A stretch of 64,000 bases of DNA, taken from the NCBI RefSeq assembly GCF_958450345.1, contig NC_088781.1, positions 71,559,240 to 71,623,239 of the forward strand. The letters are read 5' to 3'. The notes beneath the pieces were generated by a model. It worked only from the letters and a program-made list of their open reading frames with translations, was not told the origin of the DNA and did not search any database. This document shows, in pieces, positions 1 through 9,966 of this stretch. Source of the DNA: Calliphora vicina. Taxonomy: Eukaryota > Arthropoda > Insecta > Diptera > Calliphoridae. Made by a program: the position numbers and the translations under genes. Position 1 is the stretch's first letter, and each line of letters opens with the position of its first letter.

Positions 1-19
1 CTTTAAACATTCTAAAGGA

Positions 20-150
20 AAATGGCGGTGACTTTTGTCCATCAGTGTATATGCCATCATTACTTGCCGCAAATTTATGCAAACACCGCATAATTTTGTT
101 AGCTGTTGCAAAAGCATGCAGGTCATTGCACCAGTGATCGAATTAACTAT
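20..150. repeat. Degenerate MITE remnant related to the element at 24157-24386
   Basis: Positions 63-135 resemble the inner right half of the element at 24157-24386: both contain GCCGCAAATTTATGCAA, then TGTTGCAAAAG, then GCAGGTC, in the same order and spacing. No clean terminal inverted repeats are visible, and the left part may lie outside the window. It is non-coding. Confidence 0.4.
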
Positions 151-292
151 CGTATCGAAAAATAATAATCGATATCGTAATATGTAATAACAAAATGTAG
201 TAAATTTCATGCTCGATATCAAATGCCGTAATCTCAAATAAGAAAATTACGATCGAATTTACTCGATATCGAACGCGGTAATTCGACCCCAG
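131..292. repeat. Dispersed repeat with CGATATCGAA motifs, second copy at 61660-61775
   Basis: The right half (210-292) matches 61690-61775: both carry AATGCC(G/A)TAATCTCAAATAA and then ACTCGATATCGAA followed by GCGGTAATTCG. The left edge, CAGTGATCGAATTAAC, resembles the reverse complement of the right edge, CTGGGGTCGAATTACC, so this may be a short terminal-inverted-repeat element. No target duplication could be confirmed. Confidence 0.35.
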
Positions 293-1094
293 GAATTAAA
301 TAGTTTTAAAGTTATAATTGTTCTTATGAGAAAACGATGGATATATTAATTATAATATCAGGGTATGAATACTTGTTTAAAGCCATAATATTTATAGCAT
401 CTATCTTGCGACTTACCTTTTAAACTCGACAATATTTTGATCGTCCTGTCAAGCATCAAACCTTAATTTTCATCTCCTAATAACCCAGCAGTTAAGCAAG
501 TAGTAAATGTATCCCTTAGTAAATCTCACTAATGTCTTATCATTTGGCTGACTCCATTTGACACGTATGTTCTATATACTTATACAATTTAAAGACAATT
601 GTCACTTAAGTGTCTCTAAGTGATCTATATCTTAAACGTTATTTGCGTAGTGCATTTGTCTCTAAGTAACTCAAAAGGGTCAATTGACCCGCTGCTTAGG
701 ACATGCACGTGTTAAAATAACAACTCATGTAGCTTGTTATGAAACTAGTTGTCTTTCTAAATGATAGGTAAAGTCACTAGTTCAGGACAGTCTCCTAGAA
801 CTACTGGGAAATGACTGTGGGGAGCGGTAACTGTGTAGCTGAAGTTACAAAATCGAAATCTCTTATAAATCGAAATTGAAATGAAAACAAATATGTTTTC
901 GTTACATTTACAATTTGATTTTTGATACATAAAAAAACTAAACTTTTTTGAAGCAAAATGTTTTGTAATGATAATTTTCAATTGCTGATAAAGAAATGAA
1001 GTTTCTCGATGTCGAAAGAAGTTAGTCGATATCATTTAATGCTATTTCTATAACAAATTGACGACAAAAAATTATATTTTTATTAAAAACTTGG
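293..1094. other. AT-rich stretch with no recognised feature
   Basis: No coding potential, transposon end or RNA gene was recognised here. The short open frames have no resemblance to known proteins and no splice or codon signature that I can defend. Confidence 0.4.
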
Positions 1095-1320
1095 ATAATA
1101 TGCATTTTGAAGTAAAATATAACAAAATATGCATTATCAATAAAATATGCAAAAATATGCACTAAGAAATCGATGCCATGTTATAGCAAAATTTGCGATT
1201 CGAATAGATAACTAGCCCATATTCGGATTCGGACATTCCAGAAAATAAAATGCACTTGCATATAAATCCGCTCCCTACTTATGTGTTTATACAATGCATA
1301 TGATGATGTATGATGTCCTT
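1095..1320. repeat. Relic with AAAATATGCA repeats, related to the hAT element at 26520-28223
   Basis: Repeated AAAATATGCA units run up to AAATCGATGCCA near 1170, followed further on by TATGTTTATAC-like sequence. The same order occurs at 28050-28180, in the right subterminal region of the hAT element at 26520-28223. This is probably a decayed copy of that family's end. No terminal CAGGGCAACC was found, so the limits are approximate. Confidence 0.45.
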
Positions 1321-1329
1321 AATATTGAT

Positions 1330-2001
1330 TGTGGTGTGCTTTAGCTGCAATTACGTTTCTTGAGCGATTTTTCATCGATAAAGCCAGTTTTTCTGTAGTG
1401 TCTGCACCAATATTCCACCTTTCTTGAACGATGACATCTTTCAGCATTTGCTTATTAGCAGAGATCGAAAATAACTCGTCCATATACAAAAAAACCCAAA
1501 TTGCGATTTATATTTTTGTGATAAAAATAAATCACTGAAAATAACAGTTATAAAATGATTTTTATTTAAATGGTTTGGTGTGACTTTTATTTGTTTTTGT
1601 TGTATTTTAATGGTTTGATATGAGATAAACAATTCATTTGTTCTTTCTGTTACTTTCTCTTTTATTTACATACAATAACATATTGTTAGTAATTTTTAAC
1701 AAATTATGGAAATGATAAGTTTGAAGTAATGAAATCTGAGTAACAGAAATGAAATTTTTTTAAATTGTTATTAATATTTTGATAAATTTTATAGATTTAA
1801 GCGTTGATTTGCATCAAATGCATTTTTGCGATTTATTTTTCATGTTCGCAAATAAAAGTCACAAGCTGACCTTTACGAAAAAAATAAATTATAAATCACT
1901 CATTCAGATTATTTGTGTTTCTTTCTTTTCTGTTTCTCTCAACCCCAAACCTAAAATGTTCTCGAATAAATCACTCTCTCAGTGATATATCACAAAAAAT
2001 T
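1330..2001. other. AT-rich stretch with no recognised feature
   Basis: No gene, RNA or transposon terminus was recognised. Base composition is strongly AT-rich with short homopolymer runs. Confidence 0.4.
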
Positions 2002-2004
2002 ATG

Positions 2005-2264
2005 GGGCCTTTTCGGAAATGCATCACTGTGCTGCATTTGATGCGCATCTGTGATTAGTTTGCGATGCTGATGCAAATCAGCTCATGCTGATGCGCAGAC
2101 AATGAATCAGCCATTTTGGTGATGCTTGTTTGATGGGTTTTTGCGCATCATCTGTTTCACTGTTGCTTTTTAGAACTCAAGACATGTGCAGTGTTGGCAA
2201 CTTTTGCATTTTAGAATGTACTGCGCATCAGATGCAGCGCAGTGATGCATTTCCGAAAAGGCCC
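2005..2264. mobile_element. MITE with 3-bp target duplication (PIF/Harbinger-like)
   Basis: A 260-bp element begins GGGCCTTTTCGGAAATGCAT and ends with the inverse of that sequence. The inverted termini continue, with gaps, for about 45 bp (GCATCACTG, then a TGCGCATCA-type motif). It is flanked by ATG at 2002-2004 and 2265-2267, a plausible 3-bp target duplication. GGG...CCC ends with 3-bp duplications fit PIF/Harbinger MITEs; the superfamily assignment is inference. The interior has no coding potential and many GATGCGCA-like repeats. Confidence 0.78.
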
Positions 2265-2394
2265 ATGTTTAAATGTCTGCGAATGAGAATTTACCATTGA
2301 AATGAAAGTGAACCCGTTATTTTCGGTCTCTGCTTATTAGTTATTTTAAGCTGGCGAATTTTCTCTCCAAAATAACTCATAGATGTACTATGTG

Positions 2395-2500
2395 GTTTAA
2401 ATCTGGGCTATGGGGACGGTGAGGCACCACTTCCTAATCGGTGTAGAGGAGCCATTCTCGCACAACCATGGAAGTGTGCTTTGGGTCGTTGTTATCTTCA
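2395..2500 (-). pseudogene. Tc1-like transposase fragment
   Basis: The minus-strand translation reads NDPKHTSMVVREWL and then a stop and PHSPDL. This is the region around the second catalytic Asp and the run-up to the catalytic Glu of Tc1-family DDE transposases. It is about 35 codons long, carries a stop and abuts an unrelated Helitron fragment, so it is a scrap. Confidence 0.5.
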
Positions 2501-2625
2501 ATGTTAATACATGTGTTGGCATTTCGGCTGGATCTATTGAATTCAAAAATTCAGTAGGATAATTGACGACTTGTTCTTCGTTCATTACTGTGTCAATCGA
2601 TTTGTATTTTAATGTTTCGCCAGGC
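2500..2625 (-). pseudogene. Helitron/Helentron PIF1-like helicase fragment
   Basis: The minus-strand reading contains EEQVVNYPTEFLNSIDPAEM followed by PTHVLTLKI. This matches the region between helicase motifs in Helitron Rep-helicase proteins (typical form VVNYPTEFLNSL...MPPHVL.LK). Only about 42 codons remain. Related fragments occur at 10825-11900 and 12560-12612, so a decayed Helitron population is present here. Confidence 0.6.
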
Positions 2626-2629
2626 ACTT

Positions 2630-3327
2630 TAAATTGTATTTGGTCATTTGGGGCTGCATATTGAGTGCCGGAGTATACAATTTACATTTTATCGATGGCA
2701 AAATGGACAAATTTGTCTATCTCAACATTTTGAAGCAAAATTTAGAGCGAATTTCGAAAAGTGTGTACATCATTCCTTTTATCAAGACTACGATCCCAAG
2801 CGCACATCAGGTGTTGCAAATTTGGTTGATCCATAACTGTCCCAAACTTATAGAAACTCCTGCACAGAGCCCTGATTTTAATGCTATTGAGCATCTTTGG
2901 GAGGAATTAGCTAGGAGTGCATCAAATAAAATTTAACACGTTAGTTCAGATAAAAGAGTCCTTACTGGAAGCATGGACCTCAATAGAGCCGGAAGTATGT
3001 CAAAACATGGTGAAATCGATTCAAAAACGATTACAGGTCATTCGAGACAACAAAGGATATGCAACTAAATATGTATCGCACACTTTTGAATACCTATTTT
3101 ACTCTGTCCGATTTTGTGTTTGGCACAAGAAATTGAGTTATTTTGGTTTTTATGCAAAAATTTACAGTTTTAATTATGCAAATTTTAGCTTTTGTTATTT
3201 TTTAGAGACATAGGTATGTGGAGTGTAAATAGAAGCGAGAAAAAACAATATTTTTGGTACATACTTTTATGTTTAGAGCACATTTATATCAGACAAACTC
3301 TTGTCCGATTTTGCGATGGGGTCACTG
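2630..3327 (+). mobile_element. 5'-truncated Tc1-like element with decayed transposase
   Basis: The plus strand encodes a Tc1-type transposase C-terminal half with frameshifts: an IWGC motif, FIDGKMD...YLNILKQNL, a frame-shifted QD-DPK motif near 2790, then PAQSPDFNAIEHLWEELA. That is the catalytic core of a DD34E-type enzyme. The right end reads GATGGGGTCACTG followed by TA, and an internal near-repeat (CTGTCCGATTTTG at about 3111, TTGTCCGATTTTG at about 3302) suggests subterminal binding sites. The left end is missing. Confidence 0.68.
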
Positions 3328-3349
3328 TACATACACACATCCATTTTTA

Positions 3350-3567
3350 AGAAATACTAGCTAACCGGACAGACGTTGTCCTGTCCAAATTAGAAAAAAG
3401 GTCGATTTGTGAAAAGAACTTATTTTTGAATGATAATGTTTGATTTACATTTGATTTTAAAATATGTATGTACAACAAATCTTATGGAGTTCTATTTACA
3501 TTTTGATTGAAAGCTCGATGTTGAAGTAACCAATTAAAATAAAGAAATACTTTTTTTCGATTGCTCT
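3350..3567. repeat. ACTAGCTAACCGG-type dispersed repeat
   Basis: TAGCTAACCGGACAGACGTTG at 3359 and on is the same module seen, diverged, at about 12465 and 62441. The family is unassigned. Proximity to helicase scraps at two of the three sites hints at a Helitron link, which is inference. The hAT composite at 3576 was inserted just downstream. Confidence 0.35.
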
Positions 3568-3845
3568 GCTGTGACTAGTGTTTATAGAAAACCGACTTTT
3601 TAAAAAACCGGTTTGTCGGTTAACCGAAAATTGGCCTTTTTTAAAAAACCGGTTTTTCGGTTAACCGACTTCGAAAAAACCGGTTAACCGTCATATATGT
3701 TTAGAATACATAAAATGTCCAATAAAGTATATACAGCTTTAAAATTTGTAGTTTTTAGTAGTCAGAAATGGTTAATATTAAATAACTATAAATATACAAA
3801 AGTGCTAAGTCCATTTTATTTTGTAAAAATTTTATATTTATTGTC

Positions 3846-4873
3846 TCATTCAAATGGAATTGAGTATATTTTTGATTTTATTACTTCTAGTATTAGGTAA
3901 TATGATATTTCACCTAAACTGTTGACTACAAATTTGGTGTTGAGTAGTTCAAGAGCATGTTTAATTAAATTTTTGTTTGTAGAAGCTACTACTAAGTCAT
4001 CAACATATATTAAAATATAAATATCTTCTCCATTGATGACTTTTCTGTATAAACATGGATCTGTTTTACTTTGCTCAAATTTACCACTCATGAGGACATC
4101 ATTCAAGGCTTTATTCCTGCTGCTTGCTTAAGTCCATATAACGAACGTTTCAGTAGACATACTTGACTTTCATCACCTTCGATAAAACCGGGTGGTTGTT
4201 TCATATAAATTGTTTCTTTAAGGTATCCATTTAAAAAGGCACACTTCACGTCCAGATGTTCCACATGCATTCTTCTAACACTAGCAATCGACAAAAGAAT
4301 ACGGAATGTAGCTTGACGAACCACAGGGGCAAATACCTCGTCATAATCGCAACCATACTTTTGATTGAAACCTTGTGCGACTAAACGAGCTTTAAAACGT
4401 TTAATTTTACCATCAGCTCCTCTTTTTGCTTTGTATGTAAATTTACAGCCGACTATATTAGCATCTGGCGGCGCTTGCACTAAATCCCAAGTGTGATTCT
4501 TCTTTAGTGAATCCATCTCCTCCTTCATTGCAGATTCCCATTCATGTTTTTCATTTGATTTCATGGCTTGTTTATAAGTTTTTGGTTCAATTACGTCATC
4601 AGATTCTGCCAAACGAACTGCATATTTCGCCGGAGGTATCCCTTTGTTTATTCTTGATGATCTTCGTAGGGTTGGTTCAATCACTTCAATTTGATTATTA
4701 GTAGCTTCAGAGTTCGTAAAATATTCAAGATCGCTTGTAATACTGCAGTATGAACCCACATCAGAGTCATCATCTGTAATAATATCACTAACATTAATAG
4801 ATTTATGCGCAATAGTTATTTCCAAATTATTATCAGTTTCCAATTCTTTATTGTCACATTTCAAATTCAACAA
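3846..4873 (-). pseudogene. pol: copia-1 reverse transcriptase, truncated
   Basis: Two frames that overlap near 4103 carry the copia RT start (AMKEEMDSLKKNHTWDLV, then GCKFTYKAKRGADGKIKRFK), the HLDVKCAFLNGYLKE motif with the first catalytic Asp, SLYGLKQA, and after a frameshift the ILIYVDDLV catalytic motif. The frame ends at a stop shortly after IEVIKSKIYSI. RNase H is absent because the element is truncated. Confidence 0.82.
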
Positions 4874-4876
4874 TAC

Positions 4877-5881
4877 TTATGAAGAAACAAATTTGAAATC
4901 TCTGCTAATAGTTAGTTTATTTGTACTTGTGTCCACAAAACGCAATCCTTTGCTTTCTTCATCACAACCCATAAAAGTTAATAAATTAGATTTGTTATCA
5001 AATTTCTTCCTATTCACTTTTGGAATTAGGACATATGCTTTGGAACCAAATATATGAAGATTTTTTATTTTAGGTTTTCGATCTTCCCATCTTTCATAGG
5101 GAGTACAAGGTATAGCGCTTGTAACAAGTCGATTTTGTAGATAATTGGAGTACATAATAGCTTCCCCCCAATAAATGTTTGGTAGACTTGCTTCTTCTAA
5201 AAGACAACGAGCCATTTCCACAAGATAGCGATTTTTTCGTTCAGCTACTCCGTTTTGTTGTGGACAATATGGAACGCTAAATTGAGACATGATACCATAA
5301 CTTCTTAGAAATTCGAACATCTTTTTCGACTTATATTCAGTACCATTATCCGATCTTATACATTTAGGTACCTGTCCAAACTTATTTTTTACCATTTCTA
5401 CATATAACTTCATTTTATCGAAAACTTCCGATTTTTCATTAATTAAATATACAACAGTATAACGGCTATAGTCGTCAATGAAAGTTATAAAATACCTTTT
5501 CTTTCCAGGAGTTATACTTTGCATAGGGCCACAAACATCTGTATGAATTAACTCAATAACCATATTGGATTTTGCCTCTGACTTCTTAGGAAACGGATTC
5601 TTTGTTAATTTGCATTTAGCACAAACGTCGCATGTAGTTTGAATACCACAATCTATAATTTTAAAATCTTCGTTTAGCTTACCAGATTGCATGGCCTTTA
5701 CTGCATTGAAATCTCTGTGTCCAAAAAGTTGATGGTAATAATGCTGACATTGATTCGAGTTACATACAACTTTATTAACTTCTTGACATGTTTGAGTTTT
5801 TAATTGATATAGATTATTGACGCACTCAGCAACACCGACCTCAGTATTATTCAAATCTAGAATTTTACAGTTTTGTACCAA
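4877..5881 (-). pseudogene. pol: copia-1 integrase
   Basis: The open stretch of 334 codons contains the N-terminal zinc-binding region (HYHQLFGHRDFNAV... with C-x2-C at CDVCAKC) and the catalytic core: HTDVCGPM (first Asp), IRSDNGTEY (second Asp) and PQQNGVAERKNR (Glu). It ends with the copia GSKAYVLIPK-type C-terminal region. Integrase joins cDNA to the host chromosome. A stop separates it from the RT frame. Confidence 0.82.
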
Positions 5882-5917
5882 AAAATAAAACCTTGTAGCC
5901 TTTTAATGACATTTTCT

Positions 5918-6906
5918 TCACAGATAGCAAGTTTCCTTTGAATGATGGAATGTAAAGTCTTGGACAGTAATAACGTTTTCAACACCTTGCTGATTTAGCA
6001 TTTTTATTTTACAGTCACCTTTTCCATTTGAATAAACTCCATCACCATTTGCGACAGTTACCTTTTCACGCCATGATTTATCCAAATTTGTAAATTCACT
6101 TTCACTGCTACAAATATAACAAGTAGCACCAGAGTCGACCACCCACACACCTTCTTCTCCATTAAGAACAAAACACCAATTATTTTCCTCATTTTCGGCC
6201 AATTTAGCTTTCTGATGTTTTTCATTTTTGAATTTATAGCAATCTTTCCGTATGTGACCAATACCACGGCAATAGTGACATACAATATTTTTATTATTAT
6301 GCTTTTTAAATTTATTTGTCGTTTTTAATACGGAATCTTCAACAGATTCTCTCTTCTTATGTTTTTCAAATTCCTCAAGCAATTTGTTTTCAACGATGGT
6401 CATAGTTAGATCTTTTTCATCTCTTACTTCAAGTGCTGTTATAAGGGTATCGTACAAGCTGGGTAAACTACTAAGTAGCATTGAAATTAGCCAGGATTCA
6501 GAAATTTCCTCACCAAGAGATTGTAATTTACAAAACAGTAATTTCATTTGGGTGATATGCTTGTCCATATCCTCTCCCGGCTGCAGTTTAAGTTCACAAA
6601 TTGTTCTCATTAATTTGACTTTGTTACTAAGAGTTGATTTTTCATGATATGCTCTAAGAACATTCCAAGCATCTCTAGCAAATTTACAGTTGGCAATACG
6701 AAAAACTTCTGTTTCATCAACAGCAAACCCAATCAATAGTTGCTTCATTATCAAGCTCTTTCCATTTTTCTGTGGGGACTTCTGGGATTTCATTTTCTAT
6801 TACTTCCCATACCTTCTCTTTCTTGAGCAATAATTTCATCCGATACTTCCATATTTCATAATTATCGCGATTGAGCTTCGTTATTAAAAGTTTTGGATCA
6901 GCCATT
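5918..6906 (-). pseudogene. gag: copia-1 gag and protease
   Basis: The ATG is at 6906-6904 and starts MADPKLLITKLNRDNYEIW, the typical copia Gag start. One frameshift near 6720-6790 splits the frame. The remainder holds the Gag helical region (ITQMKLLFCKLQSLGEEIS), a CCHC zinc knuckle (CHYCRGIGHIRKDC) and the protease active site VVDSGATCYICS with the catalytic Asp. Gag packages RNA and the protease matures the polyprotein. It is non-functional here because of the frame break. Confidence 0.8.
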
Positions 6907-7314
6907 CCGCACAAAATAATATACAAGATTCAAACAGTAATTAAAAACAAATTACACAGTGGGAATTCAGGCAATAAAATTAACCAACTTTATTCTTTCG
7001 TGGATCTCACACAATCTTAATTATAAAGGGCCCATAACCTATTAAAATTGTGAACTCAAAAGTTTATTTAAATTTATTAATGAATTATGAATGTTGTAAT
7101 ACAAGTATCGAATAATATTTTAAAAGTTAGAAAAATTTTCATTTCAAAAAACAATTTCAAAACATACTACAAAAATAAGTTGCAAGTATTATTTAACAAA
7201 TTGAGCAAGTGGAAAAACAATAAGTATATTTTCAACAAAAGGAAATAAACCAGCGTTTTGAAAAGGTTAAAACGTAACAATTGGTGTCAGAAGTGGAATT
7301 TCAAATTAATAAGC

Positions 7315-8520
7315 ATGAAGTTTGAGGAACTAAAAGTTGAACAACTCAAGAAAGAACTGAGTAAGTTGGAGCTACCAACTGCAGGTAACAAAGCAGAGTT
7401 GCAGAAGAGGCTCATAGATGAATTCAAGCTGCGAGATATTGACATCGGAGCCTACGAATTTGAGTATAAAGAAGAAATGGAAGTTTCTACCCGTGCAACA
7501 ACAAACAGCATGGATTTATCCACAATGTTTGCTGCAATGATGCAGAAATTTAAAGAAGTTCAAGAAACTTCTAAAGTAAACAACGAGAACCTGAAAGCGA
7601 AAATGAACGAAAATTCGAAACAGCTTGCGAAGGTTAAAACTGAACTTCAAGAAACTTCTACAGTCAACAATGAAAAATTATTAGCTGAAGTTCAAGTCAA
7701 CAACGAGAAACTCCTAGCTGAAATGGAAACGAAATTTCAAGAATCATCTAGAGTCACAGACAAGAAAATTCAGGAAATGTCTGAGGTTATTAACAGCAGA
7801 GTGGATGTCGTTGACGAAAAGGTGTCTGAATTAGAGAGCGACCTAGAAAAACAATCCCAAGATGTTGATATAAAATTTCTCGATCTGGAAATAAAAGTTA
7901 ATAATCTTCAATGCCAAGATTGACCGGTGCGAGTTATTTCAGAAGCATCTAGCAGAATAAAGGCCCCTAGTTTTGATGGCAGCACACCATTTAATGTTTT
8001 CAAGTTCCAGTTTGATACAGTTGCCATTAGAAACATGTGGAACAATGAAGAAAAAGCTATAGAATTGATATTGGCCTTAAAAGGGAATGCAGCACTAGTC
8101 CTTGAAAGCGTGTCAGTGAGTAAAAGAAATTGTTATGATGACATAATGGAGGCGCTACAACGTAAGTACGGTGGCGAACATAAAAAAGAATTATACCGAA
8201 TGGAATTGCGTGGTAGAGTGCAGAAACCCAATGAGACGCTACAAGATTTTGCGTTGGAAATCGAGCGTTTGCTACAGCTTACTTATCCAGGGGAAAACAA
8301 CCCATTTTTGGACCATATCAAGATGGACCATATTCGTCAATGGCATTCGCGATCCTGAAATAAAACATGCGGTTTGTGCTACACCTAAACCATCATTTGC
8401 TGAAACAGTCTCATTTGCACTGGCGCAAGAAACAGCAAAGATAATTTCAAAGCCCCAGGAGTGTAATGTGGTTGTAACGAGGTTGTCGCTGAAAATGATA
8501 GAAGTATGGTCAACGAATTA
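7315..8520 (+). pseudogene. gag: gypsy A gag with SAP-like N-terminus and coiled coil
   Basis: The start is chosen at 7315, the first ATG after the primer site. Residues 1-37 (MKFEELKVEQLKKELSKLEL, then PTAGNKAELQKRL) look like a SAP domain, a helix-turn-helix that binds AT-rich DNA. A long heptad-like, Glu/Lys-rich segment follows with repeated (V/T)NNEKLLAE units, a probable coiled coil. An in-frame TGA at 7921-7923 interrupts it. Reading then continues in the same frame with a capsid-like region (IKAPSFDGSTPFNVFKFQFD) and breaks by frameshift near 8340. It is a pseudogene, though the single TGA could be recent decay. Confidence 0.72.
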
Positions 8521-8960
8521 AAGGAATTAATAGAGGCAGTTTTAAAGGCTTTAAGTAAGAGACAAACTAAAGCCAAAGTTAAATGTTATAACTGTGGAAA
8601 AATGGGTCACATTCATCGAAACTGCAGAGCACCAATAAAGCGAATCAGATATGTTTCAGCATCAAGAAATAACCAGCTGGCGAATCATCAAGCATTACAG
8701 GAGCCACCTTTAAAGCGAGCTTGCACTGAGGGACAGGATCTGACACCCACACCTGATGGCCCTACCATCTCCATATCAGTACTGCAGCAGGAAAATAACA
8801 ATCTTACTGCTAGTGGGTACATCAACGGCCGGAAGCACATCCTTACTATGGACACGGGAGCGTCGCAGTCTATCATCAGAACAGATTTAGTAAAGAAATC
8901 GATGGAACCAATTTGCAATGTAGAGGATTGGTGTGGAGGATTGTATAGACAATGGTTTGT
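8506..8960 (+). pseudogene. pol: gypsy A nucleocapsid knuckle and protease
   Basis: The frame contains the CCHC knuckle CYNCGKMGHIHRNC and, about 80 codons on, HILTMDTGASQSIIRTDLV, a retroviral aspartyl protease active site (DTGAS). Reading loses similarity at about 8930, where the large deletion of pol begins. Confidence 0.78.
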
Positions 8961-9391
8961 TGGTGTTGGAACCAGCAGAAGTGAAAAGTGGCCATGTAAC
9001 AATGGAGGCCCCCGTTGAACAGTGCAACGGCGGAATGGTTCCTGTTGGATTGCTTGGTCTGTCCCGTAGAGAAAAGATCATCAGGCCGGGTTCCAAGATG
9101 GGTGAAGGTGCTTCAGCAGAAAAAGAAATGCATGAACTCGTTCGGAGACGAATTAAAATGACAAATGACCAAATGAAAACCAGATATAGCTCACAACGTA
9201 ATAAGGGTTTGTCATCCAAATTAATGAATCACTGCAAAGGACCACATAGGGTAATTAAGAAATTGGACGACATGGTTTATAGAATACGGAAATGTGGAAG
9301 ACCGATATCGGGAATTAAAGTTGAACATCTGAAACGACTAGCCGCCTATGGGAGAAGTGAATCTATGCCTATTCGGGACGAACAGGCTTAA
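8960..9391 (+). pseudogene. pol: gypsy A integrase C-terminal region
   Basis: The frame reads ELVRRRIKMTNDQMKTRYSS, then SKLMNHCKGPHRVIKKLDDM, and ends with VEHLKRLAAYGR...DEQA and a stop at 9389-9391. This is the C-terminal region of Metaviridae integrase (RRRIK.ND.MK.RY, GP.RVI...YRI, H.-RL--Y). The same segment, on the other strand, survives at 41940-42086. It directly precedes the polypurine tract. Confidence 0.78.
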
Positions 9392-9402
9392 GCGGGGGGC
9401 AG

Positions 9403-9966
9403 TGTTACGAGATTGTACTTGAATTCAAATATAACGATTTTAACGGCTGATTTAAAAGTAGCATAATGCTTTCAAATAACAGTGCTGTAGAACTGTAACA
9501 TATCTGTGGGCATTATTAAATAAAAGCTTTCAGTTGATTTGATCGTAAGTTGGCAACGCTGTATTCGATTTCGAATATTCAGTTAAAGAACATTGTAGAA
9601 AGTACACCACAGATGGCGTATGTATTAGAAACCTCTAGACAGTTAAAGAGCTTTCTAGATGGTAATGCAGTGTTATAAATAGTGGCAGAGGTTGCAGTCG
9701 TTAGTGAGTTTATCAGAAACGCTTTTCGAATAAACATCATCTAAGTGCCTTAAAGTGTGTTGTGTTTTTCAAGTAAATTCGTGTACAATATAAATTGTGT
9801 CTATAAATTCTGAGAATTTATAAACGTGTATAAAAAACATTGAGTGGCTATTTAATTCTGTTGTTGTTGTACATTTTAAAGAAATAAAGAGTTGTTACAA
9901 TTTTCAAAAGTATCCGGTTTATTTAAAGGAAATAAACCAGCGTTTTGAAAAGGTTAAAACGTAACA
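9403..9966 (+). repeat. gypsy-family LTR (3' LTR of gypsy A)
   Basis: A 564-bp LTR runs from TGTTACGAGATTGTACTTG to GGTTAAAACGTAACA, with TGTTAC/GTAACA inverted ends. It contains a TATAAATAG box near 9675 and AATAAAGAG near 9884, plausible promoter and polyadenylation signals. Other copies are at 16479-17015, 23031-23635, 23851-24719 and 39125-41932. Confidence 0.9.

Larger units (their letters stand above)
3846..7236 (-). mobile_element. Ty1/copia retrotransposon, 3'-truncated (copia-1)
   Basis: On the minus strand the order is gag, protease, integrase, reverse transcriptase, the Pseudoviridae/copia order. The RNase H region and 3' LTR are missing: the coding sequence stops in mid-RT near 3846. 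Upstream of gag, the minus strand of 7030-7041 reads GGTTATGGGCCC. This is the copia-type primer binding site, which pairs with an internal segment of initiator tRNA-Met. Sequence from about 7043 to 7236 is the remaining 5' LTR, cut by the gypsy copy next door. Stops and frameshifts show it is dead. Confidence 0.85.
7237..9966 (+). mobile_element. Ty3/gypsy retrotransposon with internal deletion (gypsy A)
   Basis: The order is a 43-bp remnant of the 5' LTR end (7237-7279), primer binding site (TTGGTGTCAGAAGTGG from about 7281, which looks complementary to a tRNA-Leu 3' end), gag, zinc knuckle and protease, integrase C-terminus, polypurine tract (AGCGGGGGGCAG, 9391-9402) and a complete 3' LTR. 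RT, RNase H and most of integrase are deleted, with the junction near 8930-8990. The 3' flank is ATAT (9967-9970), the same 4-bp target seen at the other LTRs of this family. Confidence 0.86.

Noticed and set aside
4507..5057. Plus-strand open frames across 4507-5057
   Set aside because: They are shadows of the copia-1 integrase and RT readings on the other strand.
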